34,384 nt of DNA from an uncultured Verrucomicrobiota bacterium (GTDB lineage Bacteria > Verrucomicrobiota > Verrucomicrobiia > Methylacidiphilales > UBA1321): contig CAIPBM010000093.1 in the NCBI GenBank assembly GCA_903863295.1, positions 1 to 34,384 of the forward strand, in the 5' to 3' direction. The notes under the pieces were generated by a model. The model searched no databases and was not told where the DNA came from. It saw only the letters and a list, made by a program, of their open reading frames with translations. The translations under genes were made by a program, and so were the position numbers. Shown one piece after another: positions 17,189-25,504 of the stretch. Within the stretch, counting starts at the first letter, position 1; each line of letters starts with the position of its first letter.

Positions 17189-18126
17189 TTGTCCTCCTCC
17201 CGATGTCCAAAGATTGGGCCGCCGAAGATTTTCGGCCAGATGTCATCGATATAAATCTGCACCTGCACAACAGCACCGACGTTGGGACCCGTTGCCGAGT
17301 TCACCGGGATAACGGCCTCCGCTCCAACCTGGAAATTCTTGGTTTCATAAAGAAGTCCAGGGTTGATCGTTCCGGTGGTTGGCCCGCCGCCATGATTTTC
17401 CGGGCTGCTCATACTGAATTCGACCAAGGGAATCATATTCTTGATGAATTTCGGCAGACCGACGTCTTCCACATGGTTCTCCAGATAAGGAAGGCTGTAT
17501 TCCAGTGCAAAACCCCACTCCAGCGAGTTGGGGTTGGCGACCCCATCCGTACTGGCCTCACCCTGGATCTGATAACCGAGCGTGCCGGTCAGCGCGAAAG
17601 GCTTGAGGTACTTGAGCGAGTCGGGCAAATCCCCAAAGCCTTTTCCGTAATAAAGGGTAGGCGTGTAGGTGCTATAGGAGTTGGCGATGGCTTTGCTCCC
17701 GGTCCCGCCCAAATCAATGTCGCCGCCAACGGCGAAAATGAATTCGTGTGGGTTGTTCTGCCAGACTTCGTACTTGGGACTCAGCGAGAGATTGTCAAAG
17801 CCCGTGACTGAGGGGCCACCACTGGGGCGTTGATTGACATAGGTCTCGGTTATTCCCAGCGCGAACTTGGGAAAGATTTCCTTGGTGAACGAACTACTGA
17901 TGTCGATCTCGCGTACCTTGGGCCCGCCGCCATCGCCGGGGTTATTAAAGAGCTGGATCGTCGGCAAGGCCAGTTCATCCACCGCAAATGGATCGTCGGT
18001 CTGGATCGTTGCGGGGAAGAAACGGTCGCCCACAAATCCGTGGGCGTGAAGTTTGGTGATGGTACTGCCAACCAGGGCGGTCATCAGGGCCGCCATGGCT
18101 ATTTTTTTAAGCTGAAAGGTGTACAT
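17185..18126 (-). CDS. Predicted outer-membrane beta-barrel protein of the copper operon
   Basis: 313-aa exported protein not assigned to a named family. Signal peptide of about 28 residues (h-region IAMAALMTALVG, likely cleavage after LHA). Cleavage there would leave His29 as the mature N-terminus (HGFVGDRFFP), as in CopC. The remainder has alternating amphipathic strands (for example FEFIFAV-type and SLEWGFALEYSL segments) and Gly/Asn-rich turns, suggesting a beta-barrel of the porin or transporter-like kind. The last segment VQVQIYIDDIWPKIFGGPIFG ends in charged residues. ATG 18126 has GAGGAG closely upstream, the best ribosome-binding site in the operon. It overlaps copC by 4 bp, so a role in copper passage or storage at the outer membrane is inferred. 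Confidence 0.65.
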   Translation of the reverse strand: MYTFQLKKIAMAALMTALVGSTITKLHAHGFVGDRFFPATIQTDDPFAVDELALPTIQLFNNPGDGGGPKVREIDISSSFTKEIFPKFALGITETYVNQRPSGGPSVTGFDNLSLSPKYEVWQNNPHEFIFAVGGDIDLGGTGSKAIANSYSTYTPTLYYGKGFGDLPDSLKYLKPFALTGTLGYQIQGEASTDGVANPNSLEWGFALEYSLPYLENHVEDVGLPKFIKNMIPLVEFSMSSPENHGGGPTTGTINPGLLYETKNFQVGAEAVIPVNSATGPNVGAVVQVQIYIDDIWPKIFGGPIFGHREEDK

Positions 18127-18161
18127 GATACTCCTCGTGAATGGATTGAGACGGAGTCACG

Positions 18162-18175
18162 ACCGATGGATCGGT
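18162..18175. repeat. Perfect inverted repeat upstream of the outer-membrane-type gene
   Basis: ACCGAT-GG-ATCGGT, located 36 bp before the ATG at 18126 in the 111-bp gap after the CxxC lipoprotein gene. It could be an operator or an mRNA hairpin that tunes expression of the downstream half of the copper operon. Confidence 0.5.
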
Positions 18176-18237
18176 GTGCATCTCCGCAAATGAAGGGACT
18201 CCGCGTCAGGCGGACATCCGACCAGGCTGAAAAATGC

Positions 18238-18612
18238 CTAGGCGTTTCGAGGTGGCGGAGTGGGAGGAGCTTCGGCACGAGTCTGGAATGACTCGGTGTA
18301 GACGAGAAAATCAACCGGGGACACATCCCGTGCCGGTTTGACCAGGCAGAATACCTGGGGCGAGAACTTCTTCTGGTTCTTGTCGAAGCTGAAAATCTTG
18401 GAGTTCTCCGATTGCTTCTTGTCGGCAATCGCCTTGCACATCGCGCAGGGATATTCCCCGCTCAAGGTCATCTTCACCGCTTGGGTGAAGGGAACGACCT
18501 CGGAATACTCCCGGATCATGTTGGCATAAGCCACGCCCTGGAGCACATACCACTGGCCTCCACAGGAGGAAATAAATGCGACGAGCACGATGAAAAAAGT
18601 CAGGCGTCGCAT
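18238..18612 (-). CDS. Small CxxC lipoprotein of unknown function in the copper operon
   Basis: 124 aa from ATG 18612; the frame is open further upstream, but the preceding sequence overlaps the 3' end of the sensor gene and has no export signal. MRRLTFFIVLVAFISSC is a lipoprotein signal with lipobox ISSC (Cys17), so the protein should be membrane-anchored on the periplasmic side. CAMCK (C56, C59) is a CxxC pair suited to metal or disulfide chemistry, and C89 is a further cysteine. The C-terminus is Pro-rich. I do not recognise the family; it vaguely recalls small DUF2946-type copper-locus proteins. It lies 97 bp after the sensor gene and 111 bp before the outer-membrane-type gene. There is no clear Shine-Dalgarno. 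Confidence 0.65.
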   Translation of the reverse strand: MRRLTFFIVLVAFISSCGGQWYVLQGVAYANMIREYSEVVPFTQAVKMTLSGEYPCAMCKAIADKKQSENSKIFSFDKNQKKFSPQVFCLVKPARDVSPVDFLVYTESFQTRAEAPPTPPPRNA

Positions 18613-18709
18613 GGAAAACGGATATGACAGTTTCGCGGAGACAACAAGCTTTTTCCCGGCTGCCGCAAAGTTAGTAGCCGTTGCCGGGCTCGATGACCGA
18701 TCCCTAATT

Positions 18710-19162
18710 CTAAGGCCCGTTCGTGCTGGAACCGTTGCTGCCCACGGCTTGTTGCGGTGCATTTTCGCTGGTTGGATCCAAGGCAAATTTGCCCAGGTGT
18801 TTCCGGAATGCATCGAGGTTTTGATGAAAAGCTTCCCGTTGATCGGGCCGCAGGAGTTGATTGATCTGCTGAAAGGTCTGCCAGTTGAGCTGCCTGACCT
18901 GGGGCTGAATCTGCTGCTGGAGTTGTTTCCGCTGCTGCAGATTTTGTAGGAAAAGATCGTGAATCTGTTGCTTCTGCCGGGCATCCAGTTCCACATGACG
19001 GGTCAGGCGCCGCTCCAACATATCCACCACGGCCTCCGGCCCATGTTTCGCCACTTCAGCCGCGCGGTGCCCGAGGAAAAGGGAGAGAGACAGCGCACCG
19101 CAAATCCCGCCCAAAATAAAGACGGCCATGACGCCGAGTATCGCTTTCCAGTGACTTGTCAT
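18710..19162 (-). CDS. Periplasmic heavy-metal sensor, CnrR/ZraP-like
   Basis: 150-aa protein with an N-terminal membrane anchor (about 8-30) and an all-helical, Gln-rich periplasmic domain (RRLTRHVELDARQKQQIHDL, then LLRPDQREAFHQNLDAFRKHLG). This is the helical-hairpin pattern of the heavy-metal resistance family that includes CnrX, NccX and ZraP. It carries several histidines (H32, H40, H56, H68, H113, H122) that could bind metal. It starts 3 bp after the anti-sigma candidate and probably transmits periplasmic metal status to it, as CnrX does to CnrY. The Gln/Asn-rich C-terminal tail is probably disordered. Confidence 0.8.
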   Translation of the reverse strand: MTSHWKAILGVMAVFILGGICGALSLSLFLGHRAAEVAKHGPEAVVDMLERRLTRHVELDARQKQQIHDLFLQNLQQRKQLQQQIQPQVRQLNWQTFQQINQLLRPDQREAFHQNLDAFRKHLGKFALDPTSENAPQQAVGSNGSSTNGP

Positions 19163-19165
19163 AAA

Positions 19166-19477
19166 TTAGTCCGTGGTATCGCTCCAAAGATCAGCCGCCT
19201 CAGGATTGTCGAAGCTGGCCAGGGTCGTGGTGTCACTCGTGTCGACCCCGGTTTCCATTTGCCAGATGGCCAAAGCCATCATGCCCACCGCAAAAATCGG
19301 CGCCATGCGCCAGGAAATCATCGCCCAAACCGAACTGGGCTCACGCTTCTCCTTCAGCCGGGCGATCAGGCGCGTCTCGAATCCATACTCCACGGCGGAG
19401 GTATCGACTCGCTGGGCGCGAGCCTGGCCCAAGAGGCGATCAAGTTCGACATCGAGTGGGGAGTCAGGCGGATTCAT
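19166..19477 (-). CDS. Small membrane anti-sigma factor candidate
   Basis: 103 aa from ATG 19477, which overlaps the stop of the sigma gene (ATGA). The N-terminal 50 residues are charged and helical (LDRLLGQARAQRVD, FETRLIARLKEKREPS) and would face the cytoplasm. One transmembrane helix lies at about 57-75, followed by a short acidic periplasmic tail. Size and topology fit a CnrY-like anti-sigma factor that holds the ECF sigma factor at the membrane. There is no zinc-binding ZAS motif. Function is inferred from position and topology. Confidence 0.72.
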   Translation of the reverse strand: MNPPDSPLDVELDRLLGQARAQRVDTSAVEYGFETRLIARLKEKREPSSVWAMISWRMAPIFAVGMMALAIWQMETGVDTSDTTTLASFDNPEAADLWSDTTD

Positions 19478-20031
19478 GGTTGGTTCTCCATCAGTTTGCG
19501 CAAAGCTCCGCGGGCTCGGAAAGCACGGACTTTGACGTTGCCCACGCTCCATCCCGTAAGATCGGCAATTTCCTGGACCGAGCGTTCTTCCAATTCCAGC
19601 AAAGTGATGACCAGCCGTTCCTTGGCACTGAGTTGTGCCAGCGCAAGATGCAGCCTTTCCAAATCGGGATGTCGTTGCTGCGGCTCGGGAACAGAAGGTT
19701 CATAGCCCGCTTCCAGCAGGGCATCGACCGAGACGGTGGGTGTGCGTCGCCGCTTCTTGCGCAAGTAGTCGTAACACTTGTAGGTGGTGATGCGGAGCAG
19801 CCAGTGCTCGAAGGGAGAATCACGGCGAAACTGTCGCAGCTTGAAATAAGCCTGGACGAAAACATCCTGGCAGATGTCATCCAAGTCACCGGCATCTTGG
19901 GCAAAACGGGACGCCACGCCGAAAACGCGGCCTTTATAACGGCGGGCCAGCTCGGCAAAGGATTGATCGTCGCCGGAAAGCGTTGCTTCAATAAGGCGCT
20001 CGTCCGGGATGTCATTTTCCTGCGCGCCCAT
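19474..20031 (-). CDS. ECF-family RNA polymerase sigma factor
   Basis: 185-aa sigma factor with region 2 (DLDDICQDVFVQAYFKLRQFR...FEHWLLRITTYKCYDYLRKKRRR) and region 4 (LSAKERLVITLLELEERSVQEIADLTGWSVGNVKVRAFRARGALRKLM), and no regions 1 or 3, which defines the ECF type. It is the first gene of the copper locus, coupled to the anti-sigma candidate. An ECF-type promoter at 20176-20202 suggests autoregulation. ATG 20031 lacks a strong Shine-Dalgarno. The trio sigma/anti-sigma/heavy-metal sensor mirrors the CnrH/CnrY/CnrX logic of Cupriavidus, with a different gene order. Confidence 0.93.
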   Translation of the reverse strand: MGAQENDIPDERLIEATLSGDDQSFAELARRYKGRVFGVASRFAQDAGDLDDICQDVFVQAYFKLRQFRRDSPFEHWLLRITTYKCYDYLRKKRRRTPTVSVDALLEAGYEPSVPEPQQRHPDLERLHLALAQLSAKERLVITLLELEERSVQEIADLTGWSVGNVKVRAFRARGALRKLMENQP

Positions 20032-20175
20032 ACCGTTAGTTTATCCCAGCAAAATAAAGGGGGAGCGATCATCTTTTCAGCCGGTTGATCGAGTCGATCC
20101 GCCACGGCCCGGAATGGCAAAGGGAGAATCCGCCCGAATAATCGTGGTAAAACGCGATAATGCTCACAATGAACC

Positions 20176-20202
20176 AGACGCTGGTTGAGCCTAAAGGTTA
20201 CA
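20176..20202 (-). promoter_or_regulatory. ECF-type promoter of the sigma/copper operon
   Basis: On the minus strand TGTAACC (20196-20202), 15-nt spacer, CGTCT (20176-20180). An AAC-containing -35 and a CGTC-type -10 with 15-16 nt spacing are typical of ECF sigma promoters. Transcription would start near 20169, giving a leader of roughly 138 nt before ATG 20031. I did not find a second copy in front of 18612 or 18126. Confidence 0.6.
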
Positions 20203-20247
20203 AGCTTTTCAGGCCTTTCCTGCCGCAGCAAGGCAAGGACTCCCGTC

Positions 20248-21225
20248 TCAAGCATGTGCCGTCGACGAATCGGCTTTTGTCGCGGATGGCCCGCAGTCCT
20301 CACCCTCACAGGCTGCAGATTCAAACTGAACGGTCGTATGGGCAATCTTGAAATCTTCCAGAAGCTCATGGTGGATGGTCTTCAAAATTTCGTCGTTCAG
20401 GCGCGGATCTTCCAGGACGAGGTGCACCGTTAGGGCGGTCTCCGTTGTACTCAATCCCCAGACGTGGAGATGATGCACATTTTTTACCCCGGGAAGACCC
20501 GCAAGAAAATCATGTATGGCCTGGGTATCGATGCCCTCCGGCACCGCATCTAGGGCAAGATTGACCGAATCCTTAAGCAGATCCCAAGTACCCACCAGAA
20601 TCACCGCGACAATGACCAAGCTGACCGTTGGATCAATCCACGACCAGCCGGTGTAGAGAATGGCAAAACCGGCCAGCACCACACCCGCGGAGACCGCCGC
20701 ATCCGCCGCCATGTGAATGAAAGCACCACGAATGTTAAGATCGTCCTTACGTCCCGACATGAACATAAGCGCCGTGCCGGTGTTGATGGCGATGCCAATC
20801 AAGGAAACCCAGATGACCGTCCATGCCGCCACTGCATCCGGTTCAAAAAAGCGGCGAATCGATTCCCAGGCAATCGCGCCAATGCTCACCAGCAAAAAGA
20901 TCGCGTTAAACATCGCGGCAAGAACCGAGGAGCGTCGCAAGCCATAGGTGTGTTGCCGCGTCGGAGTACGTTTGGCCAGGATGGCCGCGCCCCAAGCCAT
21001 GGCTAGGCCGAGAACATCACTGAGATTGTGCCCGGCATCAGCAACAAGCGCCATTGAATGGGAGAGAAAACCGTAGATGGCCTCAATAAAGACGAAGGCC
21101 GAATTAAGGGTAATTCCTATCGCAAACGCGCGTCCAAAATTGGCCGGGGCGTGGCTATGTCCGTGTCCATGCGAATGCCCGTGATCGTGATGATCATGGC
21201 TGTGGTGATCGTGGTCGTGCGGCAT
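20248..21225 (-). CDS. Cation diffusion facilitator (CzcD/ZitB-type exporter)
   Basis: 325-aa six-helix inner-membrane antiporter exporting Zn(II) or related divalent cations in exchange for protons. The N-terminus is a His/Asp-rich metal-binding tail (PHDHDHHSHDHHDHGHSH). The transport site is formed by DAGHNLSD in helix 2 and HMAADA in helix 5, the ZitB/CzcD pattern. A C-terminal cytoplasmic domain includes NVHHLHVWGL. The Cys-containing tail CEGEDC could add metal binding. ATG 21225 is chosen over an in-frame TTG at 21276. It lies 116 bp downstream of dabA and upstream of the copper locus, on the same strand as both. Confidence 0.93.
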   Translation of the reverse strand: MPHDHDHHSHDHHDHGHSHGHGHSHAPANFGRAFAIGITLNSAFVFIEAIYGFLSHSMALVADAGHNLSDVLGLAMAWGAAILAKRTPTRQHTYGLRRSSVLAAMFNAIFLLVSIGAIAWESIRRFFEPDAVAAWTVIWVSLIGIAINTGTALMFMSGRKDDLNIRGAFIHMAADAAVSAGVVLAGFAILYTGWSWIDPTVSLVIVAVILVGTWDLLKDSVNLALDAVPEGIDTQAIHDFLAGLPGVKNVHHLHVWGLSTTETALTVHLVLEDPRLNDEILKTIHHELLEDFKIAHTTVQFESAACEGEDCGPSATKADSSTAHA

Positions 21226-21341
21226 GGCGGATGATTTCCACACCAGCAAAGCAGCGCTTGGCGGCTCTGCAAACAAAGAATTGCTTCTTCGTCCGGTTGT
21301 TACAAATCAAACAGCCCAGCGACCCGCTGAATGAGCGACGC

Positions 21342-23876
21342 TTATAGCGCTTCCTCACGCAGAATTTGACCAAAATGCCTCCATTTAAAATTGGTCGCAT
21401 ATTGCCAGATTTCGCCGCTGACTGGATCGAGCGCAAAAAGGGAGAGCCACCCGTTTTGTACCAGAACCCGAACCTCAAGATGCGCCGCTAAAACCCGGTT
21501 GATGGCTTCGCGTGAGCTCTCGATAAATACACTCAGGCGTAGAGGTTCGTGCACCCAATTCTCGCCATCATGCAGTGACTGCAACGGTAACCCCACTTGA
21601 AGATCCCCACCGTTTCCCTGCCAGACGCCCAACGTGCCCACGACATTATGGATCGTCTTGTTGCCACTGCCAAACAGGGGATTGTTGACCGTCGAAGCGT
21701 AGTACTGAAGATTGATCCAGTTGGCAACGATGACAGGCGCGGTCAATATCAATTCCAAGACTTTGCCATCCGGATCGGTCGACGGGTCGTAATCGTGCAA
21801 AAAGGTCCGGCCCTCCAGATTCATGCCCCTTGTCCTCTCGCGAGGGGCGGCGATCAACGCCGCGTTGTTTGCCAGTCCCCACTCCGGACGAACCTGGGCC
21901 CAGTCCCGGCTGCGCACATTGATTTTATTCCCCACCGCAGGATCGTTTGTTTTCAAACCAAGTGATTGCGCCCGCTCCGATCGGGTCAAAACCGTTGCCT
22001 GATCAAGCCAAATCCTTAATTGGCCCAAATCGGCCCCATGCGAATCGGACACCACTCCGGCATGACTGATCGTCACCTCATCGGTTGTGGTGGTGTGCTG
22101 GCCAGCGATAAAGAGCGTGTCTTCGGGAATATGAATTTCACGAAGCGCGAGGGCTTCTCGGACTGACGCCTGATTCAGGATTTGAGCGGCGACCTGCGCA
22201 TTGACCAAGCCACCATGCCCTCCACAGGCTCCACAATCCAGGCCCGAGGCATAAGGATTGTTGGCCGAGGTGCTGCCGTGCCCGCAGAACAAGACCAGTC
22301 GTGGAAAATCGCGGGTTAACCCCAGGTTGCGGAGCGAACCTTCGGCGAGATTCACCTGATCGACCAAGGGTATTCCCGAGGAGAGTTCCAGCTTATGGCC
22401 ATGCTTGGCCTCCAATCGAGGGACCGTGTGAATGGAATGCGCATGGCCCGGGCCATGTCCGCAAGCCAGTGCATCGCGGCAAAGCTTATAGCCAAACCAA
22501 AGGCCGACGGTCTCGACGAAGGAAAAGCAGGAGATGGCCGAGGTCTTGAATGCATTCCAGGCGTGGGATAACCGTCGACCGAAAAGTTGTTTGCGAAGAA
22601 ACGCGTTTAAAACCCGGGCATCACCTTTCTGCAAACCTTCCCTAATTTTGTATTTTGGTGAAAAAAGAACGGGGCATTGCGCGACCCCGCGCCGGCGGCC
22701 CAGCGGCACATATTCAATCGGCATTCCGAAAAATCCGGCAAATCCCGAAGTAACGATCCGCTCGTCCTGGGCTTCCAAATTCCGCCGGAACCTTTCGGAG
22801 CGCACGTCGATGCAGAACACGGCTTGTACCGAAGGTCGGGGACAAATCGGCGTGCGGCGATAGGGATTTGAATGGATTTTTTGCGCGAGACGACGCTGAT
22901 AACTTTTTTCCGCAGCCGCGAGAACCAGAAAACGGGGAAGTAAATCCAACTCAGGCTGGAATTGCTGCATCGCGCTGAGCTTTTCTGTCCAAAGCTCCTC
23001 AAACTTTCCCTGGTCGCGAAATTGTTTCCAGAGGGCACAATCGTAGACCAGTCGTATCGCCATCAATTCGACCAGGCTCGAATTCGCACGGTCGTGCATT
23101 TGATCCTGCCTCACCCGGTATTGGACATAGGAACTCCATCCGGAAATGCTCAAGAGTTGTCGATGCAGAAAATCGGTTTGCAGGCCCAGCGGAATGCCCA
23201 AGGTGTTTAATGCCATCTCGATAACTTGCACCGGATGGTTGGCCAGGCTCAAAACCACCTCATCAAAACTGGTTAGGCCGGTGAGTCGGGGATTGGCGTC
23301 ATGCCCCGCCGCTGATTTCCAGGCCTGATATAGGGACTGGTCGCGCCACGGCATCCGCCAGGAGGATTGACCTTCATCAAAATAAACCGAGCACCACTTG
23401 GATATTTCATCGGTGATGAAGGGAGACCATTTGGTGCCATGCCTTTGATCCAGAAGATCTGCGACCGTCAAAACGACTCCATTTTGATTGGTGCTGGACG
23501 AGGCAAGGAGTTCGCTGCGCAGGGAGGCAACGCTGTGTGGTTTCAAAGCAGCACTCCAGGGCGGAGGCAGGGTCAACCCGGCAAATTCAATCGCCTCGCG
23601 AACGTCATCGTCGGTGATTTCACCTGAATCGAGTCGATCAAGAAAATAAGGGGCTGGCATCAGGATGTCGCCATGGGCGGTATGTCGGAGCAGGGCCGCC
23701 GCCTCAAGGAAATGACGCTCCGAAAGTCCGACAAACGGATTAACGGCGACGAAATCCTTGAGCGGCCACAGGGGAGGAATGCGGCCGCAAGACTCTCTGA
23801 TTGAGACTGGAAGCGTTTCAGGACAAACGTCCACAGAGGATTCGGTGTGAGATGCTGGTTCAAGGACGGCGTTCAT
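21342..23876 (-). CDS. dabA: DabA, inorganic carbon transporter subunit (DUF2309)
   Basis: 844-aa cytoplasmic-face subunit of the DAB inorganic carbon accumulation complex; DabA resembles a beta-carbonic anhydrase coupled to the ion-conducting DabB. The putative zinc ligands are present with family spacing: C355 and D357 (VFCIDVRSERFRRNLE), H533 (FCGHGS) and C548 (LDCGACGGHGG). The N-terminal WPLKDFVAVNPF motif is also typical. ATG 23876 overlaps the dabB stop (ATGA). The frame is open upstream, but that stretch is the coding region of dabB in another frame. Length is normal for the family. Confidence 0.95.
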   Translation of the reverse strand: MNAVLEPASHTESSVDVCPETLPVSIRESCGRIPPLWPLKDFVAVNPFVGLSERHFLEAAALLRHTAHGDILMPAPYFLDRLDSGEITDDDVREAIEFAGLTLPPPWSAALKPHSVASLRSELLASSSTNQNGVVLTVADLLDQRHGTKWSPFITDEISKWCSVYFDEGQSSWRMPWRDQSLYQAWKSAAGHDANPRLTGLTSFDEVVLSLANHPVQVIEMALNTLGIPLGLQTDFLHRQLLSISGWSSYVQYRVRQDQMHDRANSSLVELMAIRLVYDCALWKQFRDQGKFEELWTEKLSAMQQFQPELDLLPRFLVLAAAEKSYQRRLAQKIHSNPYRRTPICPRPSVQAVFCIDVRSERFRRNLEAQDERIVTSGFAGFFGMPIEYVPLGRRRGVAQCPVLFSPKYKIREGLQKGDARVLNAFLRKQLFGRRLSHAWNAFKTSAISCFSFVETVGLWFGYKLCRDALACGHGPGHAHSIHTVPRLEAKHGHKLELSSGIPLVDQVNLAEGSLRNLGLTRDFPRLVLFCGHGSTSANNPYASGLDCGACGGHGGLVNAQVAAQILNQASVREALALREIHIPEDTLFIAGQHTTTTDEVTISHAGVVSDSHGADLGQLRIWLDQATVLTRSERAQSLGLKTNDPAVGNKINVRSRDWAQVRPEWGLANNAALIAAPRERTRGMNLEGRTFLHDYDPSTDPDGKVLELILTAPVIVANWINLQYYASTVNNPLFGSGNKTIHNVVGTLGVWQGNGGDLQVGLPLQSLHDGENWVHEPLRLSVFIESSREAINRVLAAHLEVRVLVQNGWLSLFALDPVSGEIWQYATNFKWRHFGQILREEAL

Positions 23877-25498
23877 TCTTGGGCTCCGGTGATGACTGGG
23901 TTGGTTGGAGTTGGCGATAAAGGCCACAAGGTCGCGACCAGGCGGTTGGCCAACGTGGTGAAATAGAAACCGTTGCGCGCATGGACATACAACGCCCGGC
24001 ATAGGGGATGCGCTGACCATGCAGGTAACTGCGTTTGAAAAATGAGGACGGCGAGAAAGAGGAGCAAGGGAAAGCAGGCAAGGCCGGCATCCACCGCAGT
24101 CCATTCGGTTTTCGGACTCGGCAAGGCTGTGGTTAAGATGGTCTCAAAGACGTTATGCAACGCAAATCCGGCGAGCGCCACCAACACCGCCATCACCAGG
24201 CCGCTCACCACCAGTACCGGGCTAAGAAACTGGCTCCAGAGATTCCAGAGCATGTATCCAAGGCTGAACCACATGACCAGTCCCAGGAAAAGATAGCCTG
24301 GGTTTTGCAGCAGGCTGACGCCCAAAAGCCAGGCACTTCCCAAGGTTACCCCCGCTGTCGCCAAAAGGGTAACAACCAGAAGCCGGCGATGCGAGCGGGG
24401 GCGCCCCTCAGGCACCCAGGCGGAACGGTGTAACTCCACGATGCTGCCCGAGCTAAGGAAGGCGTGGGCTTTGTAAAGTGAGTGGGCGGTCAGGTGAAGT
24501 ACCGCCAGGCTGAAGGCCCCGAGACCGCATTCCAGCATCATGAAGCCCATCTGGGCCACCGTGGAAAATGCGAGCGCCCGCTTGATGCTGGCGTGAGTCA
24601 ACATGGTCAGTGAGGCGAAGAGGGCTGTGAATGCCCCCAGCGCTGCCAAAATCATCAGCGCCGCAGGACACTGGTCGAGAATCGGGCTCAGCCGGACGAC
24701 GAGAAATCCACCTCCATTGATGATCCCTGCATGCATTAGCGCGGAAACAGGCGTGGGCGTCTCCATGGTATCCGGGAGCCAGCTATGGAAAGGGAACTGG
24801 GCCGACTTCAAGAGCGCCGTTGCGACCAAGAGAAAGCCAATGGCGGTGTAACCGCTATTTCCTGCGGCAGATGTCTGGCTCGCCTGCCGGAAAAGCTCCT
24901 GGAAATCCCAGGTCTGGAACTTGTCGTAAACGAGCAGGAGGGTTCCGAGGAGGCAAAGATCGCCGAGACGACTGAAGATGAACTTTTTGCGGGCGGCTAG
25001 AAGCGCACCCGGGCGGTCTGGATAGAAAATGAGGAGCTTGTGAAGGCACATGCTGACCGCAGTCCATGCAACGGCGAAAATCAGGAGATTACCTGCTATG
25101 ACCAACGCTTGAACCGAGCCCGCCGTCAGGCAAAGCCATTTGGTGAAACGACCATGCTGGGGATCACCGTCGAGATAGCTTTCGGAATAGCGGGTAATCA
25201 CCGCCGTCAAAAATGAAACCAGCAACAACAATAAGGCCGAAAGATTGTCATAGTAGATGCTGAGTTCAACTGGACCCAAGCTCCAGAATCTCATGATGAC
25301 TGGACCTGTCAGGGCAAGGGCTACGACACTCCATCCAGCCACACCCAGCGAGGCTAATCCGAGGAGCGAACCTGCCTTTGCACTGGCACGCCCATGGCGA
25401 TTCAGCCAGGAAGAGGGAAACCAGCCAAGCGAGAGGGGCAAGAGCGGGGTGAGGACAACCGCGATCCATTTTAAATTATCTACCAAGGTTTCAAACAT
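23873..25498 (-). CDS. dabB: DabB, NuoL/MrpA-like membrane subunit of the DAB transporter
   Basis: 541-aa polytopic inner-membrane protein of the proton-translocating NADH-quinone oxidoreductase L/Mrp family (HSWLPDTMETPTPVSALMHAGIINGGGFL is the diagnostic region). Adjacent dabA identifies it as DabB, which is thought to use the ion gradient to drive vectorial CO2 hydration by DabA. Shine-Dalgarno AAAGGA lies 8 nt before ATG 25498. The gene is divergent from a LysR-type regulator across 96 bp. Confidence 0.93.
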   Translation of the reverse strand: MFETLVDNLKWIAVVLTPLLPLSLGWFPSSWLNRHGRASAKAGSLLGLASLGVAGWSVVALALTGPVIMRFWSLGPVELSIYYDNLSALLLLLVSFLTAVITRYSESYLDGDPQHGRFTKWLCLTAGSVQALVIAGNLLIFAVAWTAVSMCLHKLLIFYPDRPGALLAARKKFIFSRLGDLCLLGTLLLVYDKFQTWDFQELFRQASQTSAAGNSGYTAIGFLLVATALLKSAQFPFHSWLPDTMETPTPVSALMHAGIINGGGFLVVRLSPILDQCPAALMILAALGAFTALFASLTMLTHASIKRALAFSTVAQMGFMMLECGLGAFSLAVLHLTAHSLYKAHAFLSSGSIVELHRSAWVPEGRPRSHRRLLVVTLLATAGVTLGSAWLLGVSLLQNPGYLFLGLVMWFSLGYMLWNLWSQFLSPVLVVSGLVMAVLVALAGFALHNVFETILTTALPSPKTEWTAVDAGLACFPLLLFLAVLIFQTQLPAWSAHPLCRALYVHARNGFYFTTLANRLVATLWPLSPTPTNPVITGAQE

Positions 25499-25504
25499 CG
25501 TACT

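Noticed and set aside
19491-20369. 292-codon minus-strand frame overlapping the sigma gene
   Set aside because: Out of frame with the clear ECF sigma factor and crossing its promoter; no domain.
21158-21225. His-rich low-complexity run, possible tandem repeat
   Set aside because: It is the coding N-terminus of the CDF exporter (alternating CAC/GAC codons), typical for zinc transporters.
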